22,956 nucleotides of DNA from a virus. The notes below the pieces were generated by a model. The model was not told the origin of the DNA, searched no databases, and was given only the letters and a program-made list of their open reading frames with translations. Each line of letters starts with the position of its first letter. Position 1 is the stretch's first letter. A program made the translations under genes and the position numbers. The stretch covers positions 1 through 22,956 of IMG/VR virus record IMGVR_UViG_3300042287_000377; one strand, written 5' to 3'. Shown piece by piece: positions 20,034 to 22,956 of this stretch.

Positions 20034-21557
20034 CTATCCGTAAAATTGTGGAACCGGTGACTCTAGTTTACCGGATGCCCGGTCATAAGCCATGAGCAAG
20101 GCAATCGCAAGGTCAATCTTCAAACGCGGGTTACGGTAATCCTTCGTCAACCTCGAGCCGCCTTTGCTGTCCATCTTCAGTATGCAATTGTCGATATGCC
20201 GTTGAATCGCCCCATCCCCATCGTGACGAATCTTTCCTGCCATGATCCCCTCATAAAGTTTCGCCGTAGCAGGAACAAGACGATTCAAAGTTTGCGGATA
20301 CTCAACAACCGGCAACCCGGCTTGCGCCCACTGGTAAGCCTCGTCCTGCCAAAACGAAACATCGGCCACAATCTCAATACAGCCCGGATTGTCTCGCACA
20401 AAATCCATGACAGTATTCACCACAAGTTGTTTGTCCACCACCCAACTGTCGTCGTCGGTCATCTCGCGTTCCCACGAGGCCACACGCATCACGCGGTAAA
20501 CGTCATCCTCAAAGCGCGGCTTGATAATCGCCACCACCGCTGTGCAGTCATTCTTCCACGAACCATCGAAGCCCAGCACATACTCGTCATCCGGCTCGAG
20601 ACGCACGCCATCCTCAGCCAGGTTCTCCCAAGCACCAGGCGGAAGCCATGCTTGCTTGACCGACGTAAACTGATTCAATCTTTTGGTTCTAAATTCTGCC
20701 TCAGGGGTGGTCAGCACCGCGCTCGCAAAATCCTTCTCAGCAACCAGGTCATCAAAGCCCGGATTAGCCAACCGCCACGCTTCCGGATCATCATGCTTCA
20801 ACCGTTCTGGGGCCTCCCACCACGCCATGAAAAAAGACGGGTCAACAACCTCGCCACTTGCCACCTTCTTTCCGTATTGGTAAAGCTGATACGCGACAGA
20901 CTCACCGCCGGTCACATCGTTCTTCAAACCCGCCGTCGTCACGGCCACGAGCTGCGCCAGACCGCCTCTGTTGCCCATCGCCAAACTCATAACATCAAAC
21001 AATGATCTATCTCGGTGAGCGTGCAATTCGTCAATAACGACGCGGCTCGGATTAAGGCCCTCGGCCGAGAAACTCTCACTAGCGATAACCCGCAAAACTG
21101 ATTGCGTTGCAGGAACATAAAGTGAGTCGCGGTAGACCTGCACCTCGCGCGAGAGTTCGGACTGCTCGACCATGCGCCTTGCCTCTCCGTAAATGATTCT
21201 GGCTTGCTCTTTTGTTGCCGCGCAGGTTATGACTTCTGCCCCAGAAACTTGTTCAGCGATTAGTGAATACAAAGCAATGGCCGCACTTGCCAGCGCGCTT
21301 TTACCGTTCTTCCTGCTAACACCGACGAGCGCCGTTCTCGCGACATAGCCTCCAGCCTCATCTCTCGCGTACAAATGGCGCAACAACTCCTTCTGCCAAT
21401 CACGCAAACGCAACGCCTCACCAGCCCGACCAGCAATACCATCCTTACCAATCGAACCAAACAACTCAGCAAACCGCACAGCCTTCCAGCCATCACTACG
21501 CGCCAAAGCGTCAGCACTAACAGGCGTAAGAAAAGCCGGTGGCCAACTACTCACCAT
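20034..21557 (-). CDS. terL: Terminase large subunit, 507 aa
   Basis: ATP-driven packaging motor and headful/cos nuclease. N-terminal ATPase: adenine-binding LRLRDWQKELLRHL (49-62), Walker A GVSRKNGKSALA (79-90), Walker B RVVIDELHAH (172-181, Asp176 and Glu177), coupling motif VAVTTAG. C-terminal RNase-H-like nuclease: LGFDGSWKNDCTAV (Asp331), VADVSFW (Asp399) and LKIDLAIALLMAYD (Asp482). Matches the Terminase_1 family in length and order. The start at 21557 overlaps terS by 11 nt. Confidence 0.96.
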   Translation of the reverse strand: MVSSWPPAFLTPVSADALARSDGWKAVRFAELFGSIGKDGIAGRAGEALRLRDWQKELLRHLYARDEAGGYVARTALVGVSRKNGKSALASAAIALYSLIAEQVSGAEVITCAATKEQARIIYGEARRMVEQSELSREVQVYRDSLYVPATQSVLRVIASESFSAEGLNPSRVVIDELHAHRDRSLFDVMSLAMGNRGGLAQLVAVTTAGLKNDVTGGESVAYQLYQYGKKVASGEVVDPSFFMAWWEAPERLKHDDPEAWRLANPGFDDLVAEKDFASAVLTTPEAEFRTKRLNQFTSVKQAWLPPGAWENLAEDGVRLEPDDEYVLGFDGSWKNDCTAVVAIIKPRFEDDVYRVMRVASWEREMTDDDSWVVDKQLVVNTVMDFVRDNPGCIEIVADVSFWQDEAYQWAQAGLPVVEYPQTLNRLVPATAKLYEGIMAGKIRHDGDGAIQRHIDNCILKMDSKGGSRLTKDYRNPRLKIDLAIALLMAYDRASGKLESPVPQFYG

Positions 21558-21987
21558 CAGGTCGCTTCATTGCCATCAGCTCCTCGAGCTTTGACATCTT
21601 TTGCACCTCGGCCACGCCCAACTTCATGCGATCAGTCGGCGTGAAACCCAAGATAGAAAGATTAGAACGAATTGACTTCTCTAACTCTCGCAACGCAGCA
21701 CGCTCACGCCACGCCTCAGCATCAGACATCACCAACTCACGCAACACATCGCGTTCATCAAGTTGCTCACACAAAATCTGCAACACGTCAATGTCAGTCG
21801 AAAGCGAAAGCCAGACCCTGCCCATGCTCCAAATACGTTTCCACAACTCAAGACCAGACGGCCCCAACCTGCGCAACGGTTCAGGCATCACCTCAACCTC
21901 CGGCACAAACGTCACAGACTCGCCGGGCTGATAATGACGAGAACCAATCAACCGCTTCGTCTCGGCGGGCTTACCAGGATTAACCAT
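21547..21987 (-). CDS. terS: Terminase small subunit, 146 aa
   Basis: DNA-recognition subunit of the packaging enzyme. Helical throughout, with MPEPLRRLGPSGLELWKRIW (34-53), DIDVLQILCEQLDERDVLRE and the C-terminal SNLSILGFTPTDRMKLGVAE (108-127), a signature of P27-type small terminases. It directly precedes terL. ATG 21987 overlaps the HNH stop by 8 nt. It should bind the packaging site, likely close to the upstream intergenic region. Confidence 0.9.
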   Translation of the reverse strand: MVNPGKPAETKRLIGSRHYQPGESVTFVPEVEVMPEPLRRLGPSGLELWKRIWSMGRVWLSLSTDIDVLQILCEQLDERDVLRELVMSDAEAWRERAALRELEKSIRSNLSILGFTPTDRMKLGVAEVQKMSKLEELMAMKRPDGE

Positions 21988-22630
21988 TTACAAACTCCAA
22001 ACTATCGCTCTTCCGAATGTTACAAATCCAATGCGCCAAACGCACATTGTCTAACAAATCCAAACCACCTTTAGAAATCGGCACAACATGATCTAGCGTT
22101 GCACCCATTCGTGAAGTACGAGGCAAAGACAAATTCACATCATCCCCGCAAATATGACACACGCCCAAATCACGTTCCGCAATTTCATCAAACCTAATCT
22201 GCGCATCAGTCTTAGCGCTCTGCCTCTTATCCGATTTGTTCTTGTTTCGCCGGCGCAAAGCCTGAGTCCTGCAATGCGGGTGATAAGCCTTCGTGCCCGT
22301 ATAAGAAAACGGCACTTCCATATCCGAGTTACACCACCCACACGTTTTCATTCTGGTTAACGGCTTCTCAATCAAAGCTGCTTGAACGCGTTGGTACTCG
22401 CGCGAACGAATCTGCCCACCAACCTTTGAGCAATCCGCCGAGCAAAACAATTTTTTCTTTCCGTAAAGAAATTGCGATCCGCAAATTTTGCAGTTACCAA
22501 AAATTTTTCCGCCGCGCTTTTGCTTGTTCCCCAAATAAGCGCATTTGTTCGAGCACCAAATTTTAGGAGCACCAGTGTTTGCGCTTAAAAATTCCAAAGC
22601 GCACCATTTGCATTTTGAGACTTTTTGCAT
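21980..22630 (-). CDS. HNH endonuclease with tandem zinc-finger modules, 216 aa
   Basis: C-terminal HNH domain: CHICGDD (C158, C161), ATLDHVVPISKGG (Asp180-His181) and DNVRLAHWICNIRKSD (Asn195, His200, Cys203). In front are three treble-clef-like cysteine modules: C7/C10/C26/C30, C47/C50/C63/C67 and C97/C100 with H118/C120. These are likely DNA-binding zinc fingers. The frame stays open to 22930, but that part overlaps a terminator and a second HNH gene in another frame, so ATG 22630 is used; ATG 22648 is the alternative. Neighbouring terminase genes suggest a packaging role, since HNH proteins next to terminases stimulate cleavage in several phages. Confidence 0.85.
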   Translation of the reverse strand: MQKVSKCKWCALEFLSANTGAPKIWCSNKCAYLGNKQKRGGKIFGNCKICGSQFLYGKKKLFCSADCSKVGGQIRSREYQRVQAALIEKPLTRMKTCGWCNSDMEVPFSYTGTKAYHPHCRTQALRRRNKNKSDKRQSAKTDAQIRFDEIAERDLGVCHICGDDVNLSLPRTSRMGATLDHVVPISKGGLDLLDNVRLAHWICNIRKSDSLEFVNG

Positions 22631-22661
22631 AGTTCCAGTCTTACACATAAAAAATTGGCAA

Positions 22662-22685
22662 ACGCAAGAAACACGTTTCAAGCGT
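22662..22685. promoter_or_regulatory. 24-bp near-palindrome upstream of the packaging operon
   Basis: ACGCAAGAAACACGTTTCAAGCGT: the outer ACGC/GCGT and inner GAAAC/GTTTC arms match, with only the AA/AA pairs breaking symmetry. It lies 32 bases upstream of the HNH start and downstream of a terminator, where the late promoter or packaging site is expected. It may be an operator, a terminase/HNH recognition site or a late activator site. Confidence 0.4.
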
Positions 22686-22735
22686 ATAGGCGTGTTTTTG
22701 TGAGGCTGCGGGGTGAGGAAGCGCGTTATTGCAGG

Positions 22736-22774
22736 AAAAAACCTACCCCCCGTTGATGCCGGATAGGGGGTAGG
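22736..22774 (-). terminator. Rho-independent terminator, leftward
   Basis: CCTACCCCC (22742-22750) and GGGGGTAGG (22766-22774) form a 9-bp stem with a 15-nt loop; on the minus strand six T follow at once (22741-22736). It ends the transcript carrying the edge HNH gene, so the packaging operon needs its own promoter between 22735 and 22631. Confidence 0.83.
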
Positions 22775-22791
22775 CGTGTGGTCGTGGCTGT

Positions 22792-22956
22792 TTAGAGTGG
22801 TTTGTTGCCTCTTGCTTGGTTGCATGACCGGTGGGCTGGTGCGAGTGGTGACTGGTCGCCTAGGTGGGGGTATAGGTGGTCTGCCTCCCAGGGGTCGTTT
22901 GCTTTGTAGCCTTCTTTGCAGATGTGGCATTGTGTTGCGTTTGCTTTTACTATCGG
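22792..22956 (-). CDS. HNH endonuclease, C-terminal part (runs off right edge)
   Basis: The last 54 codons of a gene entering from the right. The frame reads CHICKEGYKANDPWEADHLY, then PHLGDQSPLAPAHRSCNQAR and GNKPL. This is a complete HNH core: C10-x2-C13, Glu-Ala-Asp-His (26-29), then H41-x2-C44-N45. The Asp-His and Cys-Asn pairs coordinate the metal and zinc. It is followed by a strong terminator. Long overlapping frames on this strand hide it. It is a different protein from both other HNH genes in the window. Confidence 0.85.
   Translation of the reverse strand, partial: PIVKANATQCHICKEGYKANDPWEADHLYPHLGDQSPLAPAHRSCNQARGNKPL

Noticed and set aside
20196-21005. 269-aa plus-strand ORF opposite terL
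   Set aside because: Antisense shadow of a firmly identified gene; composition dominated by Arg, His and Leu without domain features.
22631-22930. N-terminal extension of the zinc-finger HNH protein to 316 aa
   Set aside because: The extension is Pro/Arg/Thr-rich, crosses a strong terminator and overlaps a clear HNH coding frame. ATG 22630 is a better start.
1-22956. Window as a closed circle with the two edge HNH pieces being one gene
   Set aside because: Joining the ends puts the left gene in the frame of the Pro-rich false extension, not in the HNH frame on the right. Both pieces also carry their own N- and C-terminal motif parts, so they are separate genes.
1-22956. tRNA genes, CRISPR arrays or insertion sequences
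   Set aside because: Coding sequence is nearly continuous, the few gaps are explained by promoters, hairpins and terminators, and no cloverleaf, repeat array or transposase was seen.

Overview
The window is a stretch of a tailed, siphovirus-like phage (or prophage) of an actinomycete. The actinobacterial signature is a WhiB-family iron-sulfur regulator (849-1082), promoters with TTGACA / TAnnnT hexamers, many GTG and TTG starts, and structural proteins of the type found in actinobacteriophages. Base composition looks close to 50% GC by eye, lower than most Mycobacterium or Streptomyces phages, so a Microbacteriaceae-like (possibly freshwater) host is plausible; this is inference. No integrase, repressor or DNA polymerase is in view, so lifestyle is undecided. 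Both edges cut through HNH endonuclease genes, so the genome continues on both sides.

Nearly all genes lie on the minus strand and read from right to left. Right to left: an HNH gene cut by the edge, a terminator, an intergenic region with a near-palindrome, a zinc-finger HNH protein, terS, terL, a small membrane protein, portal, two beta-rich virion-like proteins, a large capsid-protease fusion carrying a HAD phosphatase domain, and the major capsid protein. A bidirectional terminator follows the capsid gene. Then comes an inserted sugar-modification block (GT4-, GT17- and GT2-type glycosyltransferases and a SAM methyltransferase; 11275-14344). The tail part follows: adaptor, tail terminator, tail tube, frameshifted tail chaperones, a gp10-like protein, tape measure, baseplate hub and a C1q-like receptor-binding candidate. 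The lysis part holds an M23 peptidase, a coiled-coil membrane protein and a holin.

Left of a second bidirectional terminator is a separate leftward early operon (1-3552) with its own promoter. It encodes a YqaJ-type exonuclease, a candidate single-strand annealing protein, a RusA-type resolvase, WhiB and many very small proteins. Almost every junction has a start/stop overlap (ATGA, GTGA, TTGA or 8-11 nt), which uncovered five small genes not obvious as long ORFs (742-852, 2007-2138, 2642-2758, 3365-3496, 19886-20029).

The most striking structure is a pair of matching plus-strand cassettes (about 3661-4025 and 14375-14671). Each has a near-identical promoter, a short 5' leader hairpin, the same ribosome-binding site, one small unrelated gene (77 and 52 aa) and a terminator with the same CCCCC/GGGGG core. 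They read against all neighbouring genes and look like autonomous moron-type expression units.
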